This document shows, piece by piece, positions 36,752 through 44,734 of a stretch of DNA of 44,734 bases (its first letter is position 1; each line of letters starts with the position of its first letter). This DNA is from a virus. The notes under the pieces were generated by a model that had not been told where the DNA came from, made no database searches, and worked only from the letters and a program-made list of their open reading frames with translations. A program made the position numbers and the translations under genes. The DNA is taken from positions 1 through 44,734 of IMG/VR virus record IMGVR_UViG_3300028592_000032. One strand, written 5' to 3'.

Positions 36752-38465
36752 GCGTCTTGTTACGCCCCAGCAGCTCGTCAACGTAGGCCTTGAGCTTGTC
36801 GCGTTCGATCAACGTGCCACGGGCCGAGGCGTTGACCGCCCCGCCGATAAGGCCGGATGCGCCCGGGCTCAGCAACTGCTTGGCGATCTCTGCGCCCTGC
36901 TTGCTCATCAGCGCGTCGGCCGCGGCTGCATTGGTGGCGGCGCGCCGTGAGCGGCCAATCCAGCCGAGCCCCCTATCAGCGGCCTTGGCGGCCGCGGTGC
37001 CGGGCTGCAGGTTCAGCACGCTCTGGACGATGCCGGGCCCCGTAGATGCCGGCCCTTGGATCTCGTCTTGAGCCGCCTTCAGAACCTGAGTGCGAGAGCC
37101 GTGCAGTGCACCATCTTCGAGTTCCTTGTATCGCAGTTCTCGCGTGATGATTGCCAGCAGTTGATCGGCTTTTTCTTCCCCAAACACCGCCGCGAGTTTT
37201 GCGCGGTTCCAATCGCCTTCGCCACCGACCGCCTGCTTCAGCGCCTGAAGGTCATTGGCCTTGGTGCCGATCAATCTATCGATATCGGCGCGCGCGCCCT
37301 GGCTCAGTCGGAAGGGGACAGCTGAGGGCCCCACGCCGAGACCATTTGGTACGGAACCCGAGAGCATCTGCTCTACGACATCTGCCGGGTGCGGGGCTTC
37401 TGGACCCGTGCGCAAAATCTGGGTTCCGGTATCAAAGCCCTCCTTCTGGCGGGCCAGCTCGGAGAACATAGCGTCGACCTCTTTGATGCCGGGGGCAGCC
37501 TGTCCCAGCATCTCGTCCACTTGCTTCCTGATCTCCCCCAAGAGCCCGAGGGCGTTGGTGTCTTTCTCGGTTCCCATCATGCCATCTATGGCCTTGCGGG
37601 TCTCGAGCAGCGTGGCCGGCGACGGGTCGAGTTCGTCAGCCCCGACGACGTTGAGCATGCCGCGCACTCTCTTCGCGGCTGCCTGCGCCTCGCCGCGAAG
37701 GTTCACAATGGCGCTGTCGAGTGTCAAAGCGATCGGTGAGGTATCAACCCGAGAAGCCCCCGCCAAAGCACGATTATAGTAGGGGCTGAGGGCATCTTGC
37801 CCCTCGCGGATCCCCGCTTTCACGGCCGATGGCACAGGAGCCGGCCCCAAGGTCGTATCAACATCACCCATGACGCGGCTATCGCGCCCAGCCGCTCGCA
37901 TGCGCAGCGCATCGATAACCGTCTTCTGGCCTGGGCCGGGCATAGTGGCGATAGCCTGCGCCTGCTTCTGGAGCCGCGGCCCCAGATCGGCCAGCACCGC
38001 GTCGGGGCCAAGTGCGCCCATCCGCGGCCCGACTTCGTTTGGCGGAATGCCCTCGTCCCTCAAAGCCCTTGCGATTAAGCTACGCGCGCCGGGGGACATG
38101 GCGCCACTGCGAGTTGCCGCCATTTCTGCAGTGACTGCTGCACCGCCGCTGCCCAACATCGGAATGCCAGCCAAGGTGGCAGCATCGCCCATCATCTCGC
38201 GGTTGAATGGCTCGACGACACCAGTTTCCGGGTCCGCCAGCACATCGTTATACTCGCCACGAAGCGCGTTGCCCGGCGCGTGCACGGCGTCCACCAGGTC
38301 GGTGATGATCTGCGGCATCGCCAGCCGCATCTCGCCCGTGCCCTTCTTGAACTGGATCGGGACGATAGCGCCCGGCGGCCCCCATTCCTCGGCCTTGGGC
38401 TTGAACTTGTCCCACGGCCCGGCATCGGCCGAGACGGCCTGATAGCGTTCCCACGGGCCGGCCAT
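36741..38465 (-). CDS. Ejection / pilot protein (574 aa)
   Basis: A large, Ala/Gly-rich helical protein carried in the head and injected with the DNA. It starts with two GPW-x-(R/K)-(Y/F) repeats (AGPWERYQAVSADAGPWDKF), a hallmark of many podophage pilot proteins. Long amphipathic helical regions follow, with two weakly hydrophobic stretches near residues 98-115 and 525-545 that could insert into membranes. It overlaps the 406-aa gene by one base. Confidence 0.65.
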   Translation of the reverse strand: MAGPWERYQAVSADAGPWDKFKPKAEEWGPPGAIVPIQFKKGTGEMRLAMPQIITDLVDAVHAPGNALRGEYNDVLADPETGVVEPFNREMMGDAATLAGIPMLGSGGAAVTAEMAATRSGAMSPGARSLIARALRDEGIPPNEVGPRMGALGPDAVLADLGPRLQKQAQAIATMPGPGQKTVIDALRMRAAGRDSRVMGDVDTTLGPAPVPSAVKAGIREGQDALSPYYNRALAGASRVDTSPIALTLDSAIVNLRGEAQAAAKRVRGMLNVVGADELDPSPATLLETRKAIDGMMGTEKDTNALGLLGEIRKQVDEMLGQAAPGIKEVDAMFSELARQKEGFDTGTQILRTGPEAPHPADVVEQMLSGSVPNGLGVGPSAVPFRLSQGARADIDRLIGTKANDLQALKQAVGGEGDWNRAKLAAVFGEEKADQLLAIITRELRYKELEDGALHGSRTQVLKAAQDEIQGPASTGPGIVQSVLNLQPGTAAAKAADRGLGWIGRSRRAATNAAAADALMSKQGAEIAKQLLSPGASGLIGGAVNASARGTLIERDKLKAYVDELLGRNKTLSQ

Positions 38466-39685
38466 TACAGTTTTCTCCAGCTCGACTGCAGCGACGGGTC
38501 GCCACCCTCATAGACAAACCCTTCGACGACGGCCCCCACTTCCGGTGCGGCGGACGGCTCACCAGCGCCAACACCGGCAAGCGCCTGGCGCATTTCCGGG
38601 GTAACGATGGAAGCACTGTTGAGGCGAGCCATTTCCGCTCTGGCCTGCTCGGCCGACAGGTCGCCAGCCTGGTACGCCGTCACGATATCCGAACGCTGCT
38701 TGTTGATCGCCGCCTTGGACTTCATGATCTGGTTGATGAGCATGTTGCCTTCGGGCGAATTCTTCAGTGCCGGCAGCGAGTCGAGAAAGCCCTGGTACTC
38801 AATGTCCGACGTCGCGCCGGAACCGGGCGTGCGAAGCGACGGGGCGACACGCTTGACGATCGACTGGAACGCATCGCCGGCCGAGCTGAAGCCCTTGAAG
38901 GTTTCCGCCAGCGGCCCAATGATTGGCCCCTGCGGCGCCACCTTGATCAACTCATCGAGCAGCGCAAGATCCTGCGCCATAGCCCCGGCGACCATGCCGG
39001 CGTCCTTGATCGTTGCCCAGCTCTCCCCTTCTTTCGTGCTCAGTGCCTTGTTCAGAGCCCCGTCCGAGGTTTCGCCAGTGTTGACCGTGACCAGCGGGTC
39101 TTTCGGCGCAGCTACGCCGCCAAAGTCCTGCCAACCGGCTTCACCGCCCCACTGCTTCTTGATCGGGCGCCCGGTCACGGGGTCAAAAGCCTCCTCGATG
39201 CGCGGCGGTTCCGGGGCGGCGTCGGGCCCATCGAAGAACAACTCTGGGTCTGAGTTCGGATCCTTGGCGTTGAACCGGTAGCGGTCCCCACCACTTTCAA
39301 AGAACTCCCAGTCTGGGACCGCCTGCTGCTGAGCAAAACGGGCATCCTCGCGCGCCCAATTGGCCTGCTGGTCCTGCTGGTTCCACTCGCGGCCCTGAAG
39401 CATTGAGGCCAGGGCCGCCTGCTGCGGGTTCGCCCATTCATTGCCCAGCACGCCCGCGTAATCCTTGCCGGCGAGCAGTTCAGCAATCTGCTTGTTGCCA
39501 GCCGCTTCGGCGCCGCTGGCTTCCTTGTCATAGACGCCGCTGAGCCCCCCCTCCAGCGACATGGCCAGAGCGCCCAGTGGGTTCCGGGCCCGGAAGTCTG
39601 AGCCCATGAGCTGCTTTGCCAACGCGCGTTTGCGGTCCGCGTCCGCCTTGGTGTACGTGCCGGAGTTCGCGCCGATGATCGCCAT
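38465..39685 (-). CDS. Ejection / internal virion protein (406 aa)
   Basis: A polar, Ala/Gln/Glu-rich helical protein with no membrane segment (N-terminus DADRKRALAKQLMGSDFRAR; coiled regions near WNQQDQQANWAREDARFAQQ and IMKSKAAINKQRSDIVTAYQ). Its size, composition and place between the two other internal-type genes fit an injected protein of the P22 gp7/gp16/gp20 kind. Exact equivalence cannot be assigned. Confidence 0.6.
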   Translation of the reverse strand: MAIIGANSGTYTKADADRKRALAKQLMGSDFRARNPLGALAMSLEGGLSGVYDKEASGAEAAGNKQIAELLAGKDYAGVLGNEWANPQQAALASMLQGREWNQQDQQANWAREDARFAQQQAVPDWEFFESGGDRYRFNAKDPNSDPELFFDGPDAAPEPPRIEEAFDPVTGRPIKKQWGGEAGWQDFGGVAAPKDPLVTVNTGETSDGALNKALSTKEGESWATIKDAGMVAGAMAQDLALLDELIKVAPQGPIIGPLAETFKGFSSAGDAFQSIVKRVAPSLRTPGSGATSDIEYQGFLDSLPALKNSPEGNMLINQIMKSKAAINKQRSDIVTAYQAGDLSAEQARAEMARLNSASIVTPEMRQALAGVGAGEPSAAPEVGAVVEGFVYEGGDPSLQSSWRKL

Positions 39686-40567
39686 TTAGCTCATCACCTT
39701 GTCGTAGTTCACCATCATGAAGCCGCCAGGCCCGCGCTTGACGGCGTCTGGCCGCTCCTTCTTGGCCTCTTGTGCAATGACCCCGAGCTGCATCATGGGG
39801 GAGCCCTTGTAGCGGTAGCTTTTTATCGGAATGCCGTCCTCGGTGCGCTGGCCGGTCGAGTGAACGTCGGTCTTCAATCGCTCGTCAGAGAACAGCCAGC
39901 CGCCCACCGATTTGCCGATGTTGCCGATTGCACCCCAAGTGTCTGCGTAATTCTGGCTGTCTGCCGCGTACTTCTGACCGACAAGCGAACTGTAGTCGGT
40001 TGGGGCCACGCCGGCCTGCGGCGTCGGGGCGTTCATTTGGTTGCCGCCGAGCATCGCGTTCATTTCGTTCAGCGGCTGGTTGCGGCCCTGCAGCAGCTCG
40101 GAGATCGCCTGATTGCGACCACCCAGCGCCAACTGGTTCCACTGGTCGTTCTCGCCTTCGCTCACCGCACGCATGGCACGGTCATAGGCCTCTGTGCCGG
40201 GGCGCACGCCGCGGTTCATCAGCGACTGTTCGGTAGACACCCGGCGCTGCTCGAGCATCGGGTTGACCCGCTTGCTCGACAGGTCCATCAGGCGGCTCTC
40301 GATGGCGTCCGTGTCCATCGTGAAGGGCTGAGACAGAGTGCCCAGCGTGTTGTCGACAACGCTCTGCGCCTGCCCGTTCAGCGCCGTGGTCTGCCCGTAT
40401 TTCGGCGTGCCGTCCGGGTTGGTGCCGATCTGCTTGTAGGTGGTCGAGCCCAGCGGCCCGGTCTGGTCCACCATGTTCATGTTCTGCTGGGCAATCGCAG
40501 TGTCTTTGTTCATCTGCGTCTGCGCCTGCGCAGTCTTCATCGGGTCGGGCATCTTGGGTGCGTTCAC
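39686..40567 (-). CDS. Internal/tail virion protein with S74-like C-terminal motif (293 aa)
   Basis: Starts at GTG (40567) with GGAGAC upstream; a longer frame overlaps the previous gene and is not needed. The body is Gln/Asn-rich and helical (MDLSSKRVNPMLEQRRVSTE). The end has SDERLKTDVHSTGQRTEDGI, GSPMMQLGVIAQEAKK and PDAVKRGPGGFMMVNYDKVM, the signature seen in the peptidase S74 chaperone and in related non-cleaving virion proteins. It is probably an assembly or ejection protein; self-cleavage cannot be decided. Confidence 0.6.
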   Translation of the reverse strand: MNAPKMPDPMKTAQAQTQMNKDTAIAQQNMNMVDQTGPLGSTTYKQIGTNPDGTPKYGQTTALNGQAQSVVDNTLGTLSQPFTMDTDAIESRLMDLSSKRVNPMLEQRRVSTEQSLMNRGVRPGTEAYDRAMRAVSEGENDQWNQLALGGRNQAISELLQGRNQPLNEMNAMLGGNQMNAPTPQAGVAPTDYSSLVGQKYAADSQNYADTWGAIGNIGKSVGGWLFSDERLKTDVHSTGQRTEDGIPIKSYRYKGSPMMQLGVIAQEAKKERPDAVKRGPGGFMMVNYDKVMS

Positions 40568-40568
40568 G

Positions 40569-40985
40569 TCAGGTCTCCAACCACTTGCCGGCATGCTCTC
40601 TGAACAAGACGTAGCAGAGCGCGTCATCGCCCTTCTCGGGCCCGTAATAGCGTTTCTGGACGCCCTCGAATTGAAACCCGGCCTTGGGCAGCAGTCGGCG
40701 GACAATGGTGTTCCTGCGCGCCGTACGAGCCGTGAGCCGAGATGCATCGCAGTGGACGAACGAGAACTGCATGATGGCCTTCTGCACCCGCCAGGTGAGC
40801 ATGCCGGGCCCCACCAGCGTCATTTCGATGTTGCCGCCGTGGTAGTGCTCATTGAAGATCACCGCGCCACACAGCGTCTCGCCATCGACAACGCCCATGG
40901 CCTTGAAGGGGCGCTGGAAAGTCACACCGAGCTGAGCACCGGCCCAGCCAGCAACTTCCTCGTCGTATCCAAACACCGGCTGCAT
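40569..40985 (-). CDS. GNAT-fold acetyltransferase-like protein (138 aa)
   Basis: Acetyltransferase (GNAT) fold: beta-rich start with FKAMGVVDGETLCGAVIFNE, central MTLVGPGMLTWRVQKAIMQF and C-terminal RNTIVRRLLPKAGFQFEGVQ, the usual acetyl-CoA-binding helix and final strand. Such genes are frequent among tail and head genes of podophages, where they may modify a host or virion protein, but the substrate is not known. It overlaps the gp10-like gene by one base. Confidence 0.65.
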   Translation of the reverse strand: MQPVFGYDEEVAGWAGAQLGVTFQRPFKAMGVVDGETLCGAVIFNEHYHGGNIEMTLVGPGMLTWRVQKAIMQFSFVHCDASRLTARTARRNTIVRRLLPKAGFQFEGVQKRYYGPEKGDDALCYVLFREHAGKWLET

Positions 40986-42583
40986 CAGATGAACGCGCCC
41001 GTGTCGTAGATCATGTCAAAGCCGTTGACCTTCAGTGCTCGAGCCGACAGGAGGTCTGCCGACCAAGGGATGCTGACGGTCATTCGCACCGAGGCGCAGT
41101 AACCGAGGCCGCCGATCGAGAACCAGTTGGCCTGCGTCGAAACGCCGGGCCACTGCGCCTCGTCCCATATGGCGCTGTCCCAGAGAGCCACGGCTGCCCC
41201 GCTGTCGAACTCCACTGGGGACAGTTCGGCATTCTCGCCAAAGTCCACGTTGAGCCCGATGAACGGCTGCACCGGGAAAGTCGCGTCAATGGTGATAGAG
41301 GGCCGGATCATCGTCCAGCGCTTTTCCCGACCGCGCGCGCCGTAGTAGTTGAACGAGCAGCGCATGTCGGCCTCAAGCGTCTGGTTCTGGTCGCCCCCTG
41401 CCTCATCCGCCAGCCTGACAATGCCGTCATTGCCGCCGAAGTACGCCCGGTCCTCGAATATCTCCCAGCAGGAGCCGTTTTGCCCGACGAACCGCCCCCA
41501 GGCGCCGGTAATGGTGTTCATCACGAACTGGTCCTGCGTCGTGTTCTCGACTGCCGGGACATTCAGAATGGCCATAGTGTTGCGGGGGTAGCTGATGAGC
41601 TGCCAGCCGAAGAACTCGGAATAGTTCTGGGCGGCGTCCGTCATCGCCTGACGAATGTTCTTGGTTACCGAGGCGCCGAGCAATGCCGCCTTGTCGTAGC
41701 TCAGCACCTGCGAAAGCGGCAGGACGCCATCAATGGTGATGATGCCGAGGTCTGAGCCGATCTTGCAGAGGCACCGACGCCCGATCGGCGTCGAAAGCGA
41801 GGCCGTTCCCCGAAAGAAAATGGTGCTGGCGTCGGTCGGGTCCTCGATCTGATAGACCGCCACGTCCCCGAACTGCGAAATGAACGCGATGAACTCGTTC
41901 GGCCCATCGTTGGTGTCGGTGGACCACGTGCCGATGGCCTGCAGATAGCCACCGTTGCGGAAGTTGGCGCCCACATCGAACGCCACAGCTGCGCCCTGAA
42001 TGCTGTCCGCCGGCAGGTAAGCCGCTTCCGTCGAGTCCTTCAGCACCGTCCACAGCCGGGAGCGGTACACCGTGACCGCCACCATGTCCTCGGGCGTCAC
42101 GCCGGTAATGACCAGGGGCGCCAGTGCCGCTCCGTCCCAGTATTGCGGCGTGTCCTCGCCATTGCACATCCAGAGGAACGAGCCGCCGGAAGTGATGAAG
42201 TTGGTATGCTGCCAGCGGTTGGAGGTGAAGCCAGAGCCTACTGAGGCGACAGTGGACGTGCTGACATCGAAGATCTCGCCATCAGAGGCGGCGAACAGCG
42301 CGTTCAGGCTGGCGTCTGCTGCTTGGTAGGCCATGACGGTTTCCACCGGCAGGCCTGTCCCAGTGTCGGCGTGCTCGATGAACCCGCGGCGCAACTCGAC
42401 ATAGCCGGGCTGGGGGAACCAGTTGACCAGCGCGATAGCGTTCTGAGGCGGCATTGCTGCGATAGGCGAGATGGCATCCCAGCCGCCTACAGGGGATGGG
42501 ATGGACGAGCCTTGCGCCACGTTCGCCGCGGACATGGAAGGACGTCCGCTGGTGCGGTTGCGCATGAGCGACGTGTTGCGCAT
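40985..42583 (-). CDS. P22 gp10-like tail hub / DNA stabilisation protein (532 aa)
   Basis: Beta-propeller-type tail accessory protein that plugs the portal and carries the spikes. Evidence: GGWDAISPIAAMPPQNAIAL and LVNWFPQPGYVELRRGFIEH near the start, then repeated W/F-G-containing beta blades, with a final beta region (MTVSISWSAD-like) at the end. Size and neighbourhood fit the gp10 class. The start at 42583 is near alternative ATGs at codons 7 and 17. Confidence 0.75.
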   Translation of the reverse strand: MRNTSLMRNRTSGRPSMSAANVAQGSSIPSPVGGWDAISPIAAMPPQNAIALVNWFPQPGYVELRRGFIEHADTGTGLPVETVMAYQAADASLNALFAASDGEIFDVSTSTVASVGSGFTSNRWQHTNFITSGGSFLWMCNGEDTPQYWDGAALAPLVITGVTPEDMVAVTVYRSRLWTVLKDSTEAAYLPADSIQGAAVAFDVGANFRNGGYLQAIGTWSTDTNDGPNEFIAFISQFGDVAVYQIEDPTDASTIFFRGTASLSTPIGRRCLCKIGSDLGIITIDGVLPLSQVLSYDKAALLGASVTKNIRQAMTDAAQNYSEFFGWQLISYPRNTMAILNVPAVENTTQDQFVMNTITGAWGRFVGQNGSCWEIFEDRAYFGGNDGIVRLADEAGGDQNQTLEADMRCSFNYYGARGREKRWTMIRPSITIDATFPVQPFIGLNVDFGENAELSPVEFDSGAAVALWDSAIWDEAQWPGVSTQANWFSIGGLGYCASVRMTVSIPWSADLLSARALKVNGFDMIYDTGAFI

Positions 42584-42586
42584 CGG

Positions 42587-43534
42587 TCAGGGGTTCCCTG
42601 GGCCTGGGAAATTGCCATCTTGGATGTTCTGCGGGCCGAGCAGGTAGTTCTCGCCGCGGGGAATGCCGAGCGTGAGGTCTGCTGCTCCACCGTCACGGGC
42701 CATGAGCCGAGCGACGTAGTCGTTGCTCTCCGCCTGCATGGCCCCGTATTCGAAGCCCTTGGCGGCCCACAGGCGCCATTTGACGGCCAGAATGATGGCC
42801 TGAGCGTCGATCACCGGATAGTCTGTGTCCGCGGTGAATTTCTCCTTGCGGATGCCGAGCGCATCGGCCGCCCAGTATTTCGAGTTGTACTCGAACACCA
42901 TCGTAGCCGGATACTCGCCGGTAGCCGTAGGAGGGGGCCACAGGCGCCAGTTGGTCGGCTCAACGCCGATCTGCCGCCAGCGACGCCGAGGCCCGATAGT
43001 GACGATGCCCGAGCGCTCCCACTGGTCGGCCTGAGGCGACATGGGGCCGATCAGTTCCCAGTGGTTGGTCCGGTCCCACATGGTGCGGTTGGCGAACCAC
43101 TTGAACTCGGGCGGAACGTTATAAGTGTCCTGCGCGAAGATCAGATCGGCCCCGACCAGTGTTTCGGTGGCATACATATCCACTTCGATGGTGGTGGCGT
43201 CGACCACCTCCACCACGCGGGTAGACTGCTGCAGCTGATTGCCGGAGACCGCCCACGAGCCCGCAACGATGCCGGCCGTGGACGGGATGTTGGAGATGGT
43301 CCCGGAGCCCGAGGTCACGTCGCCCGTTGTCGTGATCGGGCTGCCGATCTCCACGATGTGCTGGGCCTGCGACACGATCCAGGGGTGAGCCTGATAGATC
43401 TCATCCCCGGAGCGGTTCGCAAGCGCCAGGATTTGCCGGGCAGTGACGTTCGAATTGCCGACGATCGAGCCAAGGCTGGGAAGCGCTAGCTCGTTGACCA
43501 CCGACTGGCCGATGTCGAGTAGTGTCGTGGGCAT
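42587..43534 (-). CDS. Head-tail connector / tail tube A-like protein (315 aa)
   Basis: Connector attached to the portal (gp4-like, tail tubular protein A-like). It has a helical N-terminus (QSVVNELALPSLGSIVGNSN, then NRSGDEIYQAHPW), a beta-rich middle, and the typical VPPEFKWFANRTMWDR, WPPP, and FEYNSKYW motifs of this group. The C-terminal helix region (AIILAVKWRLWAAKGFEYGA) is as in family members. It is four bases from the gp10-like gene. Confidence 0.75.
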   Translation of the reverse strand: MPTTLLDIGQSVVNELALPSLGSIVGNSNVTARQILALANRSGDEIYQAHPWIVSQAQHIVEIGSPITTTGDVTSGSGTISNIPSTAGIVAGSWAVSGNQLQQSTRVVEVVDATTIEVDMYATETLVGADLIFAQDTYNVPPEFKWFANRTMWDRTNHWELIGPMSPQADQWERSGIVTIGPRRRWRQIGVEPTNWRLWPPPTATGEYPATMVFEYNSKYWAADALGIRKEKFTADTDYPVIDAQAIILAVKWRLWAAKGFEYGAMQAESNDYVARLMARDGGAADLTLGIPRGENYLLGPQNIQDGNFPGPGNP

Positions 43535-43556
43535 GAAGCGGCCTCAGGTCAGAGGA

Positions 43557-43931
43557 TCAGGCAGCGAGGAACGAAACCCAGCGGGTTGCCGACTTGCGGA
43601 TGAACAGCCGCGTCAGGTTGATCGCGATCGACACCGAGGCGTCGGCCGCAGCGGCGTTGATGGCGCCGCCACTCGGGGGGAAGATCAGCGCCGCGTCAGA
43701 GGTGGAGTTGGTGACCGAATACGGCACCTCCAACTCAGCATCCGAGGGGAGCACGAACGCCGTCTGCCCCGAGGCTGTGGTCGCGAGGACGTTGTTGGTC
43801 TGGGCGGGGATGGCCTTGCCGCCTACCTGCGCAGTGCCGACACCGGCAAGCGGGGTGAGGGCGGTGAATCCGAGACGAGTGGCCTGCTCTTGCGGCAGGC
43901 CAACGCCCATGAGGTCTACAGCAAGGGACAT
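43557..43931 (-). CDS. Virion protein homologous to the tailspike anchor domain (124 aa)
   Basis: Aligns over its full length with residues 1-122 of the tailspike: both start with a short helix ending GxPxEQAxRLG(F/Y), share PTQTN/PAQTN, ALIFPP, DASVxI, and end RxFxR...RWVS. The stand-alone copy is probably an adapter or decoration protein at the vertex or tail. The shared domain implies the spike uses the same binding surface or came from fusion with a duplicate. Confidence 0.7.
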   Translation of the reverse strand: MSLAVDLMGVGLPQEQATRLGFTALTPLAGVGTAQVGGKAIPAQTNNVLATTASGQTAFVLPSDAELEVPYSVTNSTSDAALIFPPSGGAINAAAADASVSIAINLTRLFIRKSATRWVSFLAA

Positions 43932-43935
43932 AGCC

Positions 43936-44535
43936 TTACTCCTTGGTTTTCGGGGTTTTGTCGGCGGTCTCGAGCGCCCGGAGGCGTTCGCCCATCGACT
44001 TGATGAGATCTTCCTGCTCGATGCGCTTCAGCTCCGACTCCTCGAGCCGGCTTTCGAGCGCATGGAAGCCCTTGCCTTTCTCGACGCCTTCGAGGAATTC
44101 GGCCGCCTTCTTGCGGTAGTCGAAGAGGAACGGGATCTTGGTCAGGCTGCTGTCTGCAACCGTCACCAGGGCCTGCACGGTCCAGATGTGGTTCGCCTGC
44201 AGTGTGCTGACGATTTCGGGGTTCTTCGGGAACAGCACGCCGAGCGGCGTACCATCCTGCACCTGCTCCATGCCGCGCTGGTATTGCTCCCAGGCGTGGG
44301 GGAAACGGCGCTTCTCGTTGTCGGTGACTTCCAGAATGGTGGAGTCACGCTCACCGACCTGGCGGATTTCCACGAAGTCGACAGCCTTGGCGACGGGTGC
44401 GCCCTGCTGCTGGGACTGGAAGAAGTCCGTCTTCTGGCCACGGTAGAAGCGAGCGAATACCTGGTTTTCTTTGCCCCCCCAGCCGCGGCCGTCGTGGCCG
44501 GTGGCAGTGGTGGACATGTCGAAGTCAAGGCTCAT
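43936..44535 (-). CDS. Virion-operon protein with C-terminal coiled coil (199 aa)
   Basis: The first 150 residues are compact and polar (AWEQYQRGMEQVQDGTPLGV, then IPFLFDYRKKAAEFLEG); the last 45 form a coiled coil (LEESELKRIEQEDLIKSMGE). It is made between the 173-aa decoration-type gene and the adapter gene. Similar proteins are found in alphaproteobacterial podophages, function unknown. Its first codons also appear at 1-29. Confidence 0.6.
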   Translation of the reverse strand: MSLDFDMSTTATGHDGRGWGGKENQVFARFYRGQKTDFFQSQQQGAPVAKAVDFVEIRQVGERDSTILEVTDNEKRRFPHAWEQYQRGMEQVQDGTPLGVLFPKNPEIVSTLQANHIWTVQALVTVADSSLTKIPFLFDYRKKAAEFLEGVEKGKGFHALESRLEESELKRIEQEDLIKSMGERLRALETADKTPKTKE

Positions 44536-44734
44536 GTGGGTTGCTCCAGAAATGGGAAAGGGGCGCCGAAGCGCCCCTCAGGATCAGTTGGTGGTGCCGA
44601 CAGTCGGCCAGTTGAGGTAACCGGGGGCCGTACCGGCCGAAGCAGCGCGCGCCGTGGTGAGCCACATGCCCGTGATGTTATTGGTCGGGTTGGCCACCGC
44701 GTCGTCAAGCTGACCGGCGGTAACGGTGGAGGCG
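44507..44734. repeat. Terminal direct repeat, right copy
   Basis: Repeats 1-228 with one substitution (A at 44680 versus C at 174). Contains the start of the 199-aa gene, the UUCG hairpin (44557-44578) and, at 44584-44734, the 3' part of the 173-aa gene. The mismatch changes a Lys codon to Asn in that gene. Confidence 0.9.
44584..44734 (-). CDS. 3' part of the 173-aa virion protein (complete copy at 78-599)
   Basis: The right-hand copy of the decoration-type gene is cut by the window end. It encodes the same C-terminus, except Asn replaces Lys in the NPTKNITG segment (A44680/C174). Confidence 0.75.
   Translation of the reverse strand, partial: ASTVTAGQLDDAVANPTNNITGMWLTTARAASAGTAPGYLNWPTVGTTN

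Noticed and set aside
42323-43489. Plus-strand open frame of 388 codons opposite the connector gene
   Set aside because: No domain-like sequence; the minus-strand gene has clear connector motifs and operon spacing.
1-44734. CRISPR array, reverse transcriptase/diversity-generating element, transposase or rRNA
   Set aside because: No regularly spaced repeats, RT motifs, transposase motifs or rRNA-like sequence were seen on either strand.

Overview
The window is an essentially complete genome of a temperate, short-tailed (podovirus-type) phage of about 44.5 kb. Bases 1-228 recur at 44507-44734 with one mismatch, so the sequence closes on itself. The host is probably an alphaproteobacterium, most likely of the rhizobial order. 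This is inferred from the high GC content, a DUF2312/GapR-like protein, a DUF1376 replication protein and the style of the virion proteins. The head and tail genes follow the P22 plan (P22-type portal, scaffold, gp4/gp10-like tail proteins, ejection proteins, beta-helix tailspike), although the gene order differs from P22.

Layout. Transcription diverges from an immunity region at about 21.0-22.3 kb, where cI (rightward) faces a small Cro/YdaS-like gene (leftward). The leftward arm is one very long set of minus-strand genes. From cro it runs through a 24-residue membrane peptide, a GapR-like protein, small early genes, a cytosine methyltransferase, a DnaB-type helicase, a DUF1376 replication protein, small middle genes, a possible late regulator, and terS/terL. 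It continues through the receptor-binding block (a polysaccharide-lyase-like protein and a beta-helix spike), portal, scaffold and major capsid protein. It then passes through the circle junction (44.7/0 kb) to the connector, gp10-like hub, GNAT-like protein, ejection proteins, a tail fibre, and a lysis/membrane block ending near 31.9 kb. The rightward arm (22.2-31.8 kb) carries small early genes, Gp157, a Rad52-type annealing protein, a YbcO/DUF1364 nuclease gene split by a frameshift, a lipoprotein, excisionase, integrase, the attachment site (the 3' half of a CAU-anticodon tRNA), and accessory genes with zinc-binding motifs.

How it works together. CI (S24 autoprotease type) probably binds 18-bp CTTGCA-N6-TGCAAG operators lying inside two near-identical promoters, one firing leftward into cro and one firing rightward into the recombination arm. 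Lysogeny uses the integrase at a host tRNA gene. Lytic growth uses DUF1376/DnaB replication, Rad52 annealing, and the leftward structural genes.

Main points of interest: the anchor domain of the tailspike duplicated as a stand-alone virion protein; two different candidate polysaccharide-degrading proteins side by side; the split ybcO-like gene; a C10 tract just after a GTG start codon; the paired operator-promoters with a probably leaderless cro; a class II tRNA-like element beside the terminase genes; and three plus-strand small genes embedded in the leftward arm. All identifications come from reading the sequence and remembered family features; no database search was run.
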